Shown in pieces: positions 1 through 9,397 of a DNA stretch of 64,000 nucleotides; within the stretch, counting starts at the first letter, position 1, and each line of letters begins with the position of its first letter. A program made the position numbers and the translations under genes. The notes below the pieces were generated by a model. That model saw only the letters and a list, made by a program, of their open reading frames with translations, had not been told where the DNA came from and ran no database searches. This DNA comes from Bin80 sp965219915 (GTDB lineage Bacteria > Bacteroidota > Rhodothermia > Rhodothermales > Bin80): assembly GCA_965219915.1 (NCBI GenBank), contig OZ244794.1, positions 372,001 through 436,000 on the forward strand. The letters are read 5' to 3'.

Positions 1-288
1 ATACCACTACCCGACGATTTATATGTTACCGGGGCCTTTAACGGTTGGCGCATGGATCCGGGCAGCGCTATGCAGTGGGTACCCGCTACGGGACGCTATA
101 CCAGTACGAAGCTGCTCAAACAGGGGACCTACGAATACGAATACACATCCCCAGAATTACAGACGCGCGAGATTCTTGCATTTCGCTTTGCACGCACCGA
201 TCTGTATTACACGGGCCTGGTATATTACTCTGATGGAGTCCTGAACACCGATCGCTTACTCATCTGGACGCACGTTTTGTCAAAATAA
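1..288 (+). CDS. Type IX secretion system plug protein (DUF5103 family), C-terminal end
   Basis: An open frame enters from the left window edge in frame 1 and stops with TAA at 286-288; only the last 95 residues are present. It contains YVTGAFNGWR near residues 8-17, then LLKQGTYEYEY about 25 residues later, and ends with a YYSDGVLNTDRLL-like strand. These match the C-terminal immunoglobulin-like (E-set) part of the DUF5103 family, whose members are exported beta-rich proteins that plug the SprA translocon of the type IX secretion system. The N-terminal domain and signal peptide lie outside the window, so the assignment rests on the tail alone. A hairpin follows two bases after the stop. A PorV-like gene at 25115 is consistent with a genome that carries T9SS. 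Confidence 0.66.
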   Translation: MPLPDDLYVTGAFNGWRMDPGSAMQWVPATGRYTSTKLLKQGTYEYEYTSPELQTREILAFRFARTDLYYTGLVYYSDGVLNTDRLLIWTHVLSK

Positions 289-290
289 GT

Positions 291-310
291 TTCTATCACG
301 ACTGATAGAA
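291..310. terminator. Inverted repeat just after the plug-protein stop
   Basis: TTCTATCA (291-298) and TGATAGAA (303-310) are perfect 8-base arms around a 4-base loop, two bases after the TAA. No T-run follows on the plus strand, so it is either a weak terminator or an mRNA 3'-end stabiliser for the convergent pair of genes. The remaining bases up to 534 show no gene. Confidence 0.4.
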
Positions 311-534
311 GATTTGATGAACGCAGCTTCTTTGGATAACCAGTGTGCTTACCCCGCAGTCACGGGGTGCTCTTTGACAAAACTACATCAGAAAGAAGCA
401 AGAGGCATCAAAGGTTTAGGCAGAGCAGAACCGCAGTGATTTTGAGAGGAATGACTGATTCCATGAATACTCGGTTCAAGGGAGCAGACAGCAAAAACTA
501 TCATCATCCCAGGCCTATTGAACAGCAATCAGAA

Positions 535-1713
535 TTATAGATTAGCGAGTACTGATGATTCAATTTGCCCTTGAATCTCGTAGACCACAACCCTCGGAAC
601 CAAGCCGTACCCCTGTTCGATTCCGTAGGCGTAGCCCCCTTGAACGACTTTGAGATCTACTATCAGGGGTAACGTGAATTTGCCCACAACTTGAGATTCC
701 CTGTCAATAACCAGCCACTCCGCTTGCGTCCCACCTTCAGGGGTGCTTAATTTGACCCACACGTTGCTGGCTTCATCTACCGCAAAGGTCTGAAATGCCG
801 GTTTCGTTTCATGATGCTCAAAAGAGTCAAACAATTCCCGGGTAATAGGATCGTTTGAATCCACGGCCTCAGCTATTTCGGCCTCGGTAATGAGTACAGG
901 ATCGTAGTCATAACTGATCACTCCACGAGTGGAACCGTCAGCAGATATGAAATTGATCTCGAAAGTGTCGTTCCAACCGTAATAGAGCATGTCATCGGCT
1001 CCAAACGTCCAGATCGTGGCTCTAGCAAATGGAATCTCGCGAAGGGTGAAACCATTACTGTCCTCATAAAAGTAATACATCACCTCGTCGGCCTTCATTG
1101 TGCCAAGCAGTCCTGAACTGAAGTTTCCCTCTCGATTGACCACGATCAGTTCCCGGTCCGTGTCTTCGTTAATGAACGGCCTCCCCGCGTCATTTCTCAG
1201 TATATCTTGGAGCCCTATAGCCATGATCCATCCGTTTTCAGTGGCACCAATCAGAGGATGGATGTCCCTTAGGTCAGTCTCTTCTAAATGCACACGAACA
1301 TTGCGTACAAAAGAAAAATCCTTGGGGTCATAGATTTGAATCCGCTTGTAGGGCCAGACTGCCCATAAATACACAGAATCGGCTGGCCCGATGGCGGGCC
1401 CCGAAAAGCCATACTGGTATTCCCCTGGCCCCTCCCCCTCTGCTCCTACCGGACTGAGATAGGTGCCATCTGCTGCAAACGCGGACAGAAGCCAAGGCCT
1501 ACGTTCGGCCACGAATATGTCACCACGCCCATTGACCGCAATTCCATCAATCGATCCGAATAGGATTGTATCCCCCTTAGATTCATCCCCCAACGAAAGG
1601 ACTTCCTCCAGTACAACCTGTTCTACTTCTATTTGCTGCCGTTCGGTATCCGTACCCGTACAGGAAACCAGAAAAATCATGCAAATCAATGGTACATAAA
1701 GCTTGAAGCTCAT
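535..1713 (-). CDS. Six-bladed beta-propeller (NHL-like) lipoprotein
   Basis: This 392-residue protein starts at the ATG at 1713, chosen over the upstream in-frame start at 1764 because it gives a normal signal peptide: charged start, hydrophobic core and lipobox LVSC near residues 14-17, so the mature protein should be lipid-anchored. Repeats of the type 'GRGDIFVAERR..LLSAFAADGTYL' and 'GEGPGEYQYGFSG' are typical of the 6-bladed_BPNHL family common in Bacteroidota. The blade motif recurs to the C-terminus (NVWVKL..., EWLVIDRESQVV). Two paralogues lie at 45595-46707 and 47098-48258; the last shares the same closing pattern (W-x-x-x-D, then V-V-x-x-x-x-L-P). No ligand is known for the family. 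It is divergent from the metalloprotease at 1965. Confidence 0.72.
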   Translation of the reverse strand: MSFKLYVPLICMIFLVSCTGTDTERQQIEVEQVVLEEVLSLGDESKGDTILFGSIDGIAVNGRGDIFVAERRPWLLSAFAADGTYLSPVGAEGEGPGEYQYGFSGPAIGPADSVYLWAVWPYKRIQIYDPKDFSFVRNVRVHLEETDLRDIHPLIGATENGWIMAIGLQDILRNDAGRPFINEDTDRELIVVNREGNFSSGLLGTMKADEVMYYFYEDSNGFTLREIPFARATIWTFGADDMLYYGWNDTFEINFISADGSTRGVISYDYDPVLITEAEIAEAVDSNDPITRELFDSFEHHETKPAFQTFAVDEASNVWVKLSTPEGGTQAEWLVIDRESQVVGKFTLPLIVDLKVVQGGYAYGIEQGYGLVPRVVVYEIQGQIESSVLANL

Positions 1714-1964
1714 GGAATTGGGAGTTATTAAGAACAAAGCTACCTGGCGGAATCTGATAATCATACCACCAGTCGGGGCCCGTTACGGAGGCTTTGAAGA
1801 CACATCCAACGCCTTGTATGCGAGAATCATCGCGTAAGCCCACAACCCCTTTTCTATCGATTTGTTCGATGAATCTATTCAAGTAATCAACAGTGCCCGC
1901 GATGCAATATATAAGTCCCTTTAATTATTGTATCTTTTAGTCCATTTACTCTTCGCCTATCGCC

Positions 1965-4439
1965 ATGAAACCTTTTCACAGCGTACTCGCCGCATTGCTC
2001 ACATTGTTCCTGATTGCTGGTTGCTCATCTACGCGCCAGGCTGCACCGCCCGCTGCCGAGGCGCCCGCTGAGTCCAAGGATTCCGACGACGACTCAAAAA
2101 AATACAGTGATGTTATCACCGAGGATGCGGAAACCGATGATGGCCTTTTCAAGGTCCATCAGATTGAGGAGAAGCTCTACTTCGAGATCCCTGATTCGCT
2201 CCTAGGGGCAGAAATGCTACTGGTAACACGTACAGCAGCAACCATGAACAACTTGGGATACGGGGGCATGAAGACGAGCACACAGGTACTGCGATGGGAG
2301 AAACAGGCTGAAAAAATTATGCTGCGAATCGTCTCATACGAGAATGTTGCGGACGAAGACGAACCCATATACAACGCGGTGCGAAACTCAAATTTTGAGC
2401 CCATTTTGCGCGCGTTTGACATCGAAACGCTGAATGACGATTCAACAGCTTCCGTAGTTGAGGTGACTGACCTGTTCACCTCTGACGTACCTTCGCTTGG
2501 GCTGCCATCGTTCCGGCGGGAGATGTACCGCGTGCGTCGTCTGGACCCCGACCGGACTTACATTTCATCGGCAAATAGTTATCCTCTCAATATTGAGGTC
2601 AAGCATGTGCTGAGTTACGATGCTGGTCAGCCGCCGTCGAATGCTGCTGCGGGGACCATTACTGTTGAGATGAACCAGTCCATGATCCTTTTGCCGACAG
2701 ATCCGATGCAACCGCGACTTTGTGATCAACGTGTGGGATTTTTCAGTGTAACGATGACAGATTACGGACGCGATGCACAGAAGGCAGAGGAACGTTGTTA
2801 CATAACGCGCTGGAGACTCGAGCCCAAGGATCCGGAAGCATACGCGCGTGGTGAGCTCACTGAGCCGATCAAGCCGATCGTCTACTACATTGATCCGGCA
2901 ACGCCAATGAAATGGAGGCCCTACCTGAAGCAGGGAATTGATGACTGGAATAGAGCTTTCGAGGCTGCAGGATTCAAGAATGCAATCATGGCAAAAGATC
3001 CTCCCAGTAAAGAGGAAGATCCGGAATTCAGCCCGGAAGATGTCCGCTATTCTGTGATTCGTTATTTCTCATCCGATATAGAGAATGCGTTTGGTCCACA
3101 TGTCCATGATCCGCGCACTGGCGAGATCTTGGAAAGCGATATAGGCTGGTATCACAATGTGATGAACCTGCTGCGCAACTGGTTCTTCGTACAGACGGCT
3201 GCCGTCAACCCTGATGCCCGCTCAGTCAAATTCAGGGACGAAGTCATGGGGCGTCTAGTTCGTTTTGTGTCTGCGCATGAGGTAGGACACACGATCGGTC
3301 TTCCCCACAACTGGGGTTCCAGTTTCGCCTATCCTGTTGATTCACTCCGATCTCCTACTTTCACGGATTCCCATGGCTCAGCGCCCTCCATAATGGACTA
3401 TGCCCGGTTCAACTATGTCGCGCAACCAGGTGATGGTGTGACCGCCCTTATGCCCGACATTGGGATTTACGACAAATGGTCCGTACAATGGGGTTATTCA
3501 GTACTGCCAGACGTAGAATCGGCGGACGACGAACGCGAAATACTGAATTCATGGGTAGTTGAGCGTGCGGGAGATCCACTCTACTTTTATGGGCGTCAAG
3601 GCCCTCGCGTGGATCCGCGCTCACAAAACGAAGATTTGGGAGATGATGCTGTCGCGGCCAGTAACTATGGTATCGCGAATCTCAAGGTCATCCTTAACGA
3701 ACTGATCGGCTGGACTGCCGAAGATGCCAAGGATTATGGCGATCTGAACGAGCTCTACGGACAGATCACAACACAGTGGAATCGCTATATCGGTCACGTG
3801 GCTGCCAACGTAGGTGGACATTATGAAAATTTCAAGACCTACGATCAGGAAGGTGTTGTTTACACGCCTGTGCCAGTTGAAATCCAGCGCGGTTCCATGG
3901 ATTGGCTTTCTCAAGAAGCTTTTTCAACTCCAACCTGGATATTGGACAGCGAAGTTCTTCGTCGTATTGAGGGAGTAGGGGCCATGGATCGTGTTCGTCG
4001 TTATCAAGTCGGCGCAGTGAATACGCTGCTTGATCCGATTCGCATCGGACGTCTAATGGAAACCGAAGCATTGGCAAATGGCGAAGAAGTATACACGTTC
4101 GCAGAACTCCTGGAGGATCTTCGTGACGGGATTTGGACGGAATTGTCGGCAGCTTCGGCCATCGGTCCATTCCGGCGCAATTTGCAACGAGGACATCTGG
4201 AACGTCTGGAGTACTTGATGACTCAGGAGGGACCAGCCCTTCCGTCTTTCTTTTCCAGTTTCGGTATGGCGCCGGTCGACGTGAGTCAATCAGATATTCG
4301 CGCTTACGTACGAGGGGAGCTCGAGTCGCTGCAAACAGCCATAGACCGTGCTGCCCGAAGGACTGGAGATAGCATGACGCGGCTGCATCTAAGAGATGTT
4401 AGTGCACGGATTGACGACATCCTTGACAACGACGACTAG
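1965..4439 (+). CDS. Zinc-dependent metalloprotease lipoprotein, DUF5117/DUF4953 family
   Basis: An 824-residue secreted metzincin-like protease. The N-terminus has a signal peptide with lipobox IAGC (Cys20), followed by a Ser/Asp/Pro-rich linker to about residue 45. The DUF5117 region spans roughly residues 90-290 and the DUF4953 catalytic region roughly 300-740. The zinc motif HEVGHTIGLPHNW begins at His438: His438, His442 and His448 would bind zinc and Glu439 would be the base. About 40 residues later SIMDYARFNY supplies the methionine turn. Family members are usually about 800-850 residues, so the gene looks complete. Substrates of the family are not established; an outer-membrane or periplasmic scavenging role is inferred. 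The following 1.35 kb has no intact gene. Confidence 0.85.
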   Translation: MKPFHSVLAALLTLFLIAGCSSTRQAAPPAAEAPAESKDSDDDSKKYSDVITEDAETDDGLFKVHQIEEKLYFEIPDSLLGAEMLLVTRTAATMNNLGYGGMKTSTQVLRWEKQAEKIMLRIVSYENVADEDEPIYNAVRNSNFEPILRAFDIETLNDDSTASVVEVTDLFTSDVPSLGLPSFRREMYRVRRLDPDRTYISSANSYPLNIEVKHVLSYDAGQPPSNAAAGTITVEMNQSMILLPTDPMQPRLCDQRVGFFSVTMTDYGRDAQKAEERCYITRWRLEPKDPEAYARGELTEPIKPIVYYIDPATPMKWRPYLKQGIDDWNRAFEAAGFKNAIMAKDPPSKEEDPEFSPEDVRYSVIRYFSSDIENAFGPHVHDPRTGEILESDIGWYHNVMNLLRNWFFVQTAAVNPDARSVKFRDEVMGRLVRFVSAHEVGHTIGLPHNWGSSFAYPVDSLRSPTFTDSHGSAPSIMDYARFNYVAQPGDGVTALMPDIGIYDKWSVQWGYSVLPDVESADDEREILNSWVVERAGDPLYFYGRQGPRVDPRSQNEDLGDDAVAASNYGIANLKVILNELIGWTAEDAKDYGDLNELYGQITTQWNRYIGHVAANVGGHYENFKTYDQEGVVYTPVPVEIQRGSMDWLSQEAFSTPTWILDSEVLRRIEGVGAMDRVRRYQVGAVNTLLDPIRIGRLMETEALANGEEVYTFAELLEDLRDGIWTELSAASAIGPFRRNLQRGHLERLEYLMTQEGPALPSFFSSFGMAPVDVSQSDIRAYVRGELESLQTAIDRAARRTGDSMTRLHLRDVSARIDDILDNDD

Positions 4440-4505
4440 TCGAGAGTCGAGTGGGCTTGGCAGATCTACGTCCCAGAACTGTAGGATACCGGCCTCGTTG
4501 ATCAT

Positions 4506-4631
4506 TTAGCGGCGCTTGATCTCCGCGGCCAGTACTGAGTGTACGCCCGGCGATATGGTCGTACGGAACGCCTTGCTGTGTACCTCCAAGAATATGGGGA
4601 ACCGCAACGGATGAGGAAAGTCCGGAAGCAT
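4506..4631 (-). other. Short reading frame, possible end of a decayed gene
   Basis: A 41-residue frame reads ATG at 4631 to TAA at 4506-4508 on the minus strand. Its translation contains PHPLRFPIFLEVHSK and SPGVHSVLAAEIKRR, a balanced composition more like real protein than noise. The same frame continues past the stop (ATG at 4505) with INEAGILQFWDVDLPSPL before running into the antisense of the metalloprotease 3' end. This could be the remains of one gene broken by a stop codon. I do not recognise the family. Confidence 0.22.
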
Positions 4632-4926
4632 TGCGACTGAACTTCACCCCGCACGGCTCCGCGAGACCTGTTGCTGATGTGATCCTAAGAGGGAGCCGAG
4701 AAAATCCATCCACCCCCTTAATGGAACCAAGTCTATCGTGAAGAAGGGTAGTGCGAAAGACCGGAAGCGACCGAGAAAATCCCGAAAGCTTCGAGACGAA
4801 ACGACAGAGCAGGAAGAATTTTTGCAAGGCTTGCTCCATAATGGAGTTCAAGCGATCTACTAATTCAAGTACCGGTCCCTATGAAGGAGGCCTGACGAGA
4901 AGAACAATCCTCCTAAGATATGCCGA

Positions 4927-5030
4927 CAGCTGCAGGCCGACACATAAACCGTCAGCGGTACTGCAGCCTCTACGCAGAATGGCGAATCCCTGGTAGGTGC
5001 AACCATATGTATATCCTTGGGACGGGCGGT
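4927..5030 (+). pseudogene. Decayed copy of the receptor's N-terminal regulatory domain (fragment A)
   Basis: Bases 4927-5020 align with 5953-6046 of the TonB receptor gene at roughly 85 percent identity by eye, including the shared 17-mer CAGAATGGCGAATCCCT. In the frame of the intact gene, it translates to T-V-S-G-T then Q-N-G-E-S-L-V-G-A-T, the hallmark of the carboxypeptidase-regulatory-like domain, but the Tyr codon TAT of the live gene is TAA here (4945-4947). It therefore cannot encode the domain and is a duplicated, inactivated piece. Confidence 0.75.
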
Positions 5031-5724
5031 GTCGAGCATATTAAGAATTAGATTGCTGCACAATAATCGTCTACTCCTAGGTACAGGAGATGCTGATTCT
5101 GGGAAAGGGATTGCAGCACTGCATGACTTTCACCGAACCAAGGTCAATAGTGCATCTATTGCGCGTGACAAAATCAATATCCTGTGTGGCATAACCCTAT
5201 CGGAGAGTCGAACCCTGATCTCTGGCGCCTCTGACATTTCCATAACGGAAAACTGGTCGGTACACGATAGCCCCCACCGTCCAGTGTGAAACAGGCACGC
5301 CCTATATCTGTGATCAACACAATGCGCCATGCCTTCGGAATTTTGCGCTGCTGTGTGTGTTTTCGGTATTCATTGGGTAGAATGAAAGCAATCGTGCAAC
5401 AGTCCCCGACGAGAAAAAGTAAGGTAATAGAAGTATAATCGACATTGCCCACTATAAAACGGAAAAAGAACTTAATTGACGGAATAAATTCTTTAAACGT
5501 TACTATCTTAACAGGCGATGCGTCCATAGTGGTGTGGTGGTCCGCTGACTATCAATTTTCGCAGGTCATTTGAACGCTTTTTTCAACGGCCTCCCATCAT
5601 TGAAATACGCCCTATGGTCTTCTTTGACCTGACCGTTACCGTAATGCGATTCTTCCCCCACCTGCTTGCGTCAATCCTGGCTCCGGTAACTCTGCCTTCG
5701 CTCTGTACTGCGCACTTCATACGT

Positions 5725-5766
5725 GCATTGACGGTCGGTTCATTACCAATCAGTACGGCTTCTATT
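5725..5766 (+). pseudogene. Decayed copy of the receptor's N-terminal regulatory domain (fragment B)
   Basis: The 19-mer ACCAATCAGTACGGCTTCT at 5745-5763 recurs exactly at 6064-6082 inside the receptor gene. The flanking bases back to GCATTG (5725-5730 versus 6043-6048) also align with a one-base gap. This fragment continues the homology almost exactly where fragment A stops (homologue position about 6046), so both probably come from one ancient copy now separated by about 700 bases. Confidence 0.6.
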
Positions 5767-5793
5767 GATAGATCGGCACAATTCTTGCGCTAA

Positions 5794-8259
5794 ATGACCC
5801 TGCTATTGGACTACTTCAACATGCAGCGTTCGTCATTTCGAGACGCCGTAGGGATTCCCTTTTGCAGGTCTTTCCAGTTACGCGTTGCAGCTGCGCTGAC
5901 TTGCGCGGTGTTGTTCTTGACATCGCTCGCCCTGATCGGCAGCGTCAGTGCACAGTTGCAGGCCGTCACATATACCGTCAGCGGTACGGTAGCCGATGCG
6001 CAGAATGGCGAATCCCTGGTTGGCGCCACCATATTCGTTCCGGCATTGGGAATAGGCTCAACAACCAATCAGTACGGCTTCTTCAGCATATCTCTTCCAG
6101 CAGACAGTGTGACCCTGGTGTTCGGTCACCTTGGATATGAGCCGGTAACCCTAACGCGCATGTTGAATGCAGACTTGCGACTGGATGTGACACTTGAGCC
6201 CTCTGCTCTTTTCCTGGACGAAGTGGCGGTAGTAGCAACTGCGGGCGAGTCGAATGTGCAGGAGATACAAATGAGTCAGGTAAAACTGCCCATCAGTCAG
6301 ATTGAGGCACTGCCGGCACTGTTGGGAGAGGTAGACATTCTCAAGGTTGTACAGTTGCTGCCAGGCGTTCAGTCGGGCGTAGAGGGTACGACAGGCATTT
6401 ATGTGCGGGGTGGTGGCCCGGATCAGAATCTTTTCCTGCTGGATGGGACTCAGATATACAATCCGAGTCACATTTTCGGATTCCTGAGCACCTTCAATGG
6501 GGATGCCATTAAGGATGTGTCGCTCCTGAAGGGCGGTTTTCCGGCGCGTTACGGTGGACGACTGTCGTCCGTAGTCGACTTGACCATGAAGGAAGGCAAC
6601 TTAAAGAACTTTGAGGGCACTGCGTCAATCGGGCTGCTGTCGTCCCGCTTTACGTTCGAGGGCCCAATCAAGCGGGACAGGGCTTCCTTTCTGATAGCAG
6701 CACGGCGCTCCTATGCCGATCTGCTGGCCCGCCCCATCATGGAGGCGGCGGCCACCGGCAATATATTCGGATATTATTTCTACGATTTCAACGCAAAGGG
6801 CAACATCATACTCTCTGGACAAGACCGGATCTACATCAGCTCGTATGCTGGCCATGATCGGGCGTACTTCAAGTTCCAGCCCCAGTACCCAGGTGAGCCT
6901 TCGTATGACGACGCATTGGGGTGGCGCAACTGGGTGACGACACTTCGGTGGAACCGCGTGCTCGGCCCTAGAATGTTTGCCAACACGATGATTGGATATA
7001 CGCGCTACCGGCTCCAAAGCAAATTGGAAGAAGTATTCGGACGCGACTATTACGAGACGGCCTATGTCTCAGGAATCCAGGACATTCACGCGCGAATTGA
7101 TCTTGAGTATATCACCGGCACGCGCCACTACATGCGCTTCGGGTTTGGGGGAATCCTGCACGATTTCCAGACTGGGGCATTGACCGAGCGCTATGGTTTT
7201 GGCACTGAGCCTCCGGTTGATACCACCTATACTCCAAACAGCCTCACAAAGGCCACCGAATTTCAGGCGTATTTTGAAGACGAAGTGAGGCTTTCCCAGC
7301 GGGTCAAGGTTAATGCCGGTGTTCATGCGTCCGGTTTTCTGGTCGATGGCGAGCGGTATGTGAGCGTACAGCCAAGGCTGAGCCTCTGGTTTGGCCTGGA
7401 CGATCGTTCAAGCCTGAAAGCGTCGCTGGCTACAATGCAGCAGTACATCCACCTGCTCGCCACAACAAGAGGTCTCTCGCTACCGACCGATCTATGGGTG
7501 CCAGCTACGGATCGGGTTTCCCCGCAGCAAGCATTCCAGGTGGCTGTCGGGTATGCCAGAACCCTTTGGCAGGACCGGTTTGACCTGACCCTGGAGGGTT
7601 TCTATAAACGGATGAATGACCTGATCGAATACACGGAAGGCGCAAGTTACCTTGACGCAGCCTTTGGGAGTTGGGAGGATAAAGTAACTTCGGGAAGGGG
7701 TGTGTCCTACGGTGGTGAAGTCCTTATCCGTAAGAAGTCAGGACGGATCACCGGATGGATTGGATACACTCTTTCCAGGAGCGATCGGGAATTTGAATCG
7801 CTGAATCAGGGAAAAGTTTTCCCTTATCGCTATGACCGTCGCCATGATGTATCTGTGGTGGTTAGTCACCGGATTCGCCCTACGCTCGATTTGAGTGCAA
7901 CGTGGGTCTATGGCACTGGCCAAGCCATCACGCTGCCGGTAGGGCAACTTGTGATTGCTAACGACGAATTTGCGGGCAATTACTGGAATCCACGAGGTCA
8001 GTGGCGACATCGCGATATTCTGAGCGATCGCAATGCAGTGCGGATGCCGGCCTACCACCGGCTGGATCTCTCCATTCGTTGGCATAAGCAGCGCACTCGG
8101 ACCGACCGGACCCTGTCTCTGGGCGTCTACAACGCCTACAGCCGCAGGAATGCATTCAGTGTATACTTGGACAGGGATTGGCGAACTGGGTATGCGCAAT
8201 TCAAGAAGATCAGCCTACTGCCCATTGTGCCGTCAATAGTTTACCAACTCAAGTTCTGA
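5794..8259 (+). CDS. TonB-dependent receptor with carboxypeptidase-like regulatory domain
   Basis: An 821-residue outer-membrane receptor. It has a signal sequence (hydrophobic core about residues 31-50, ending in VSA), a carboxypeptidase-regulatory-like beta-sandwich at about 58-140 (TVSGTVADAQNGESLVGATI), then a plug domain at about 150-270 (ILKVVQLLPGVQS, YVRGGGPDQNLFLLDG, GRLSSVVDL) and a 22-strand-type barrel to the C-terminus. The last residue is Phe, as usual for barrel proteins. An alternative ATG at 5821 would give a shorter signal peptide and is equally plausible. The DUF4249 lipoprotein begins two bases after the stop, an arrangement frequent in Bacteroidota, where the pair is thought to bind and import one nutrient. 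The substrate cannot be read from sequence. Confidence 0.88.
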   Translation: MTLLLDYFNMQRSSFRDAVGIPFCRSFQLRVAAALTCAVLFLTSLALIGSVSAQLQAVTYTVSGTVADAQNGESLVGATIFVPALGIGSTTNQYGFFSISLPADSVTLVFGHLGYEPVTLTRMLNADLRLDVTLEPSALFLDEVAVVATAGESNVQEIQMSQVKLPISQIEALPALLGEVDILKVVQLLPGVQSGVEGTTGIYVRGGGPDQNLFLLDGTQIYNPSHIFGFLSTFNGDAIKDVSLLKGGFPARYGGRLSSVVDLTMKEGNLKNFEGTASIGLLSSRFTFEGPIKRDRASFLIAARRSYADLLARPIMEAAATGNIFGYYFYDFNAKGNIILSGQDRIYISSYAGHDRAYFKFQPQYPGEPSYDDALGWRNWVTTLRWNRVLGPRMFANTMIGYTRYRLQSKLEEVFGRDYYETAYVSGIQDIHARIDLEYITGTRHYMRFGFGGILHDFQTGALTERYGFGTEPPVDTTYTPNSLTKATEFQAYFEDEVRLSQRVKVNAGVHASGFLVDGERYVSVQPRLSLWFGLDDRSSLKASLATMQQYIHLLATTRGLSLPTDLWVPATDRVSPQQAFQVAVGYARTLWQDRFDLTLEGFYKRMNDLIEYTEGASYLDAAFGSWEDKVTSGRGVSYGGEVLIRKKSGRITGWIGYTLSRSDREFESLNQGKVFPYRYDRRHDVSVVVSHRIRPTLDLSATWVYGTGQAITLPVGQLVIANDEFAGNYWNPRGQWRHRDILSDRNAVRMPAYHRLDLSIRWHKQRTRTDRTLSLGVYNAYSRRNAFSVYLDRDWRTGYAQFKKISLLPIVPSIVYQLKF

Positions 8260-8261
8260 CC

Positions 8262-9197
8262 ATGAAGCGATTCCTTCCGCTCCTGCTCGCACTGGCAGCT
8301 TGTGAAACAGTGATCAGTATTGATCCGCCGGACTACGAGGCTGAAATAACGGCTACGAGCTTATTCAATCCGGATTCGGTATGGACCGCACGAATCAGCC
8401 GTACTATCCCTGTTGAACTGGCCGGAACGGTCGACAGTCCGTTCCTGGGCAATGCTAGTGTGTCAGTTTGGGAAGGCGATCAATTGATTGATCGTCTGGT
8501 CTATGACAACCTCGGGTTCGGGATCTATCAGTCACAGAGCGGACGCACCCCGGAGCCCAATAAGTTGTACAGGCTTGAGGTTGAAGCACCTGGCTACGGT
8601 CGAGTTGAAGCGACATCTGCCCTGCCTGTTGCGCCCCAGATAACGGAACTCAGCCTTGAACTGCAGTCTGGAGATCCTGATTTTTTTGCCTCGTACAGCC
8701 TGCGATTTCGGCTGAAAGACAGCCCGGATGCCTCTTTCTATAGTTTCGGAGCCTACCAAGCCTACGCGTCGGATCCTGATGATGGAAGAGATTCTGAGGA
8801 CATTCAGATTGAGCCTCTTTCCATGGCACAGGAAGATGCTACCTGGCAGTGCTCATACGAAGATGCGTTGAATCCGGTGCAGATAGACGGTTATGACAGT
8901 GGAGCCGAGTGGTGCCGTACGGGAATCATGACCGATCGTCAATTTAGTGGCATGGAGCGTGAATTTGAGACCACCATTGAGCCATGGTACCCTGAAAATG
9001 TCCGAGAACCGTCGATCATTTTCTATATCAACAGCATGAGCGAAGACTATTTTGAATATCAGCGGTCACTTAGGAATAGTGGTTATCACGATCCATTCAG
9101 CGAACCGGTGCAAGTTTTCACGAATGTTGAGGGTGGCCGCGGCGTATTTGCCGGCTACAACAGTTCTTTCAGGATCCTGGAATTGCCCAACCAGTAG
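8262..9197 (+). CDS. DUF4249 family lipoprotein
   Basis: A 311-residue surface lipoprotein paired with the TonB receptor just upstream. The ATG at 8262 is preferred over an in-frame TTG at 8178 because it gives a clean lipoprotein signal with lipobox LAAC (Cys14) and avoids a long overlap. The family start is recognisable in residues 15-60: ID-P-P-x-Y, then an extracellular-sandwich pattern leading to SVSVWEGDQLIDRL and GIYQSQ. The C-terminal half has the conserved long insertion ending in YFEYQRSLRNSGYHDPFSEPV and GVFAGYNSS, typical of DUF4249. The family is thought to act as a substrate-capturing lid for its TonB partner, by analogy with SusD; no ligand is known. Confidence 0.8.
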   Translation: MKRFLPLLLALAACETVISIDPPDYEAEITATSLFNPDSVWTARISRTIPVELAGTVDSPFLGNASVSVWEGDQLIDRLVYDNLGFGIYQSQSGRTPEPNKLYRLEVEAPGYGRVEATSALPVAPQITELSLELQSGDPDFFASYSLRFRLKDSPDASFYSFGAYQAYASDPDDGRDSEDIQIEPLSMAQEDATWQCSYEDALNPVQIDGYDSGAEWCRTGIMTDRQFSGMEREFETTIEPWYPENVREPSIIFYINSMSEDYFEYQRSLRNSGYHDPFSEPVQVFTNVEGGRGVFAGYNSSFRILELPNQ

Positions 9198-9334
9198 TTA
9201 CCTGCGGTAGTAGACCGCAGGGTGAGGCTGATATCTGCCTCGAGAAGCACTAATTTGCCCGGCGCAGTGATACGGCTGTCTTTGTGGGTAGCACACTGAA
9301 TTTCCAGGCACGGCGGGCTTCACTGCCATCCACT

Positions 9335-9358
9335 ATCCGGCTTTGATAAAGCCCGGAT
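9335..9358. repeat. Hairpin-forming inverted repeat
   Basis: ATCCGGCTTT (9335-9344) and AAAGCCCGGAT (9348-9358) pair over 10 bases with one bulged C around a 3-base loop. It lies 138 bases after the DUF4249 stop and has no T-run, so a terminator role is possible but not shown. Confidence 0.4.
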
Positions 9359-9397
9359 TGGACGAGTGGTGGGTAGCAGAGAGAAACTAACCATTAG

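Larger units (their letters stand above)
4440..5793. other. Non-coding, decayed coding DNA upstream of a TonB receptor gene
   Basis: No intact gene of convincing quality is present in these 1.35 kb. Three things are visible: a short minus-strand frame of protein-like composition (4506-4631), and two fragments (4927-5030 and 5725-5766) that copy neighbouring pieces of the N-terminal domain of the receptor gene that follows. The 12-mer CCGAGAAAATCC occurs twice, at 4696-4707 and 4771-4782. A 59-codon plus-strand frame (ATG 5614 to TAA 5791-5793) abuts the receptor start but has no recognisable similarity and is probably chance or remnant. The promoter of the receptor gene must lie in the right-hand part. 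Confidence 0.6.

Noticed and set aside
4613..4625. GAGGAAAGTCCGG, a match to the conserved start of RNase P RNA
   Set aside because: None of the other conserved RNase P regions (the GGTAAGAG and ACAGAA-type blocks) follows, and the complement lies in a protein-like reading frame.
5614..5793. 59-codon plus-strand frame ending directly before the receptor start
   Set aside because: It runs across the decayed fragment B in a different phase from the receptor homology, so it is probably accidental.
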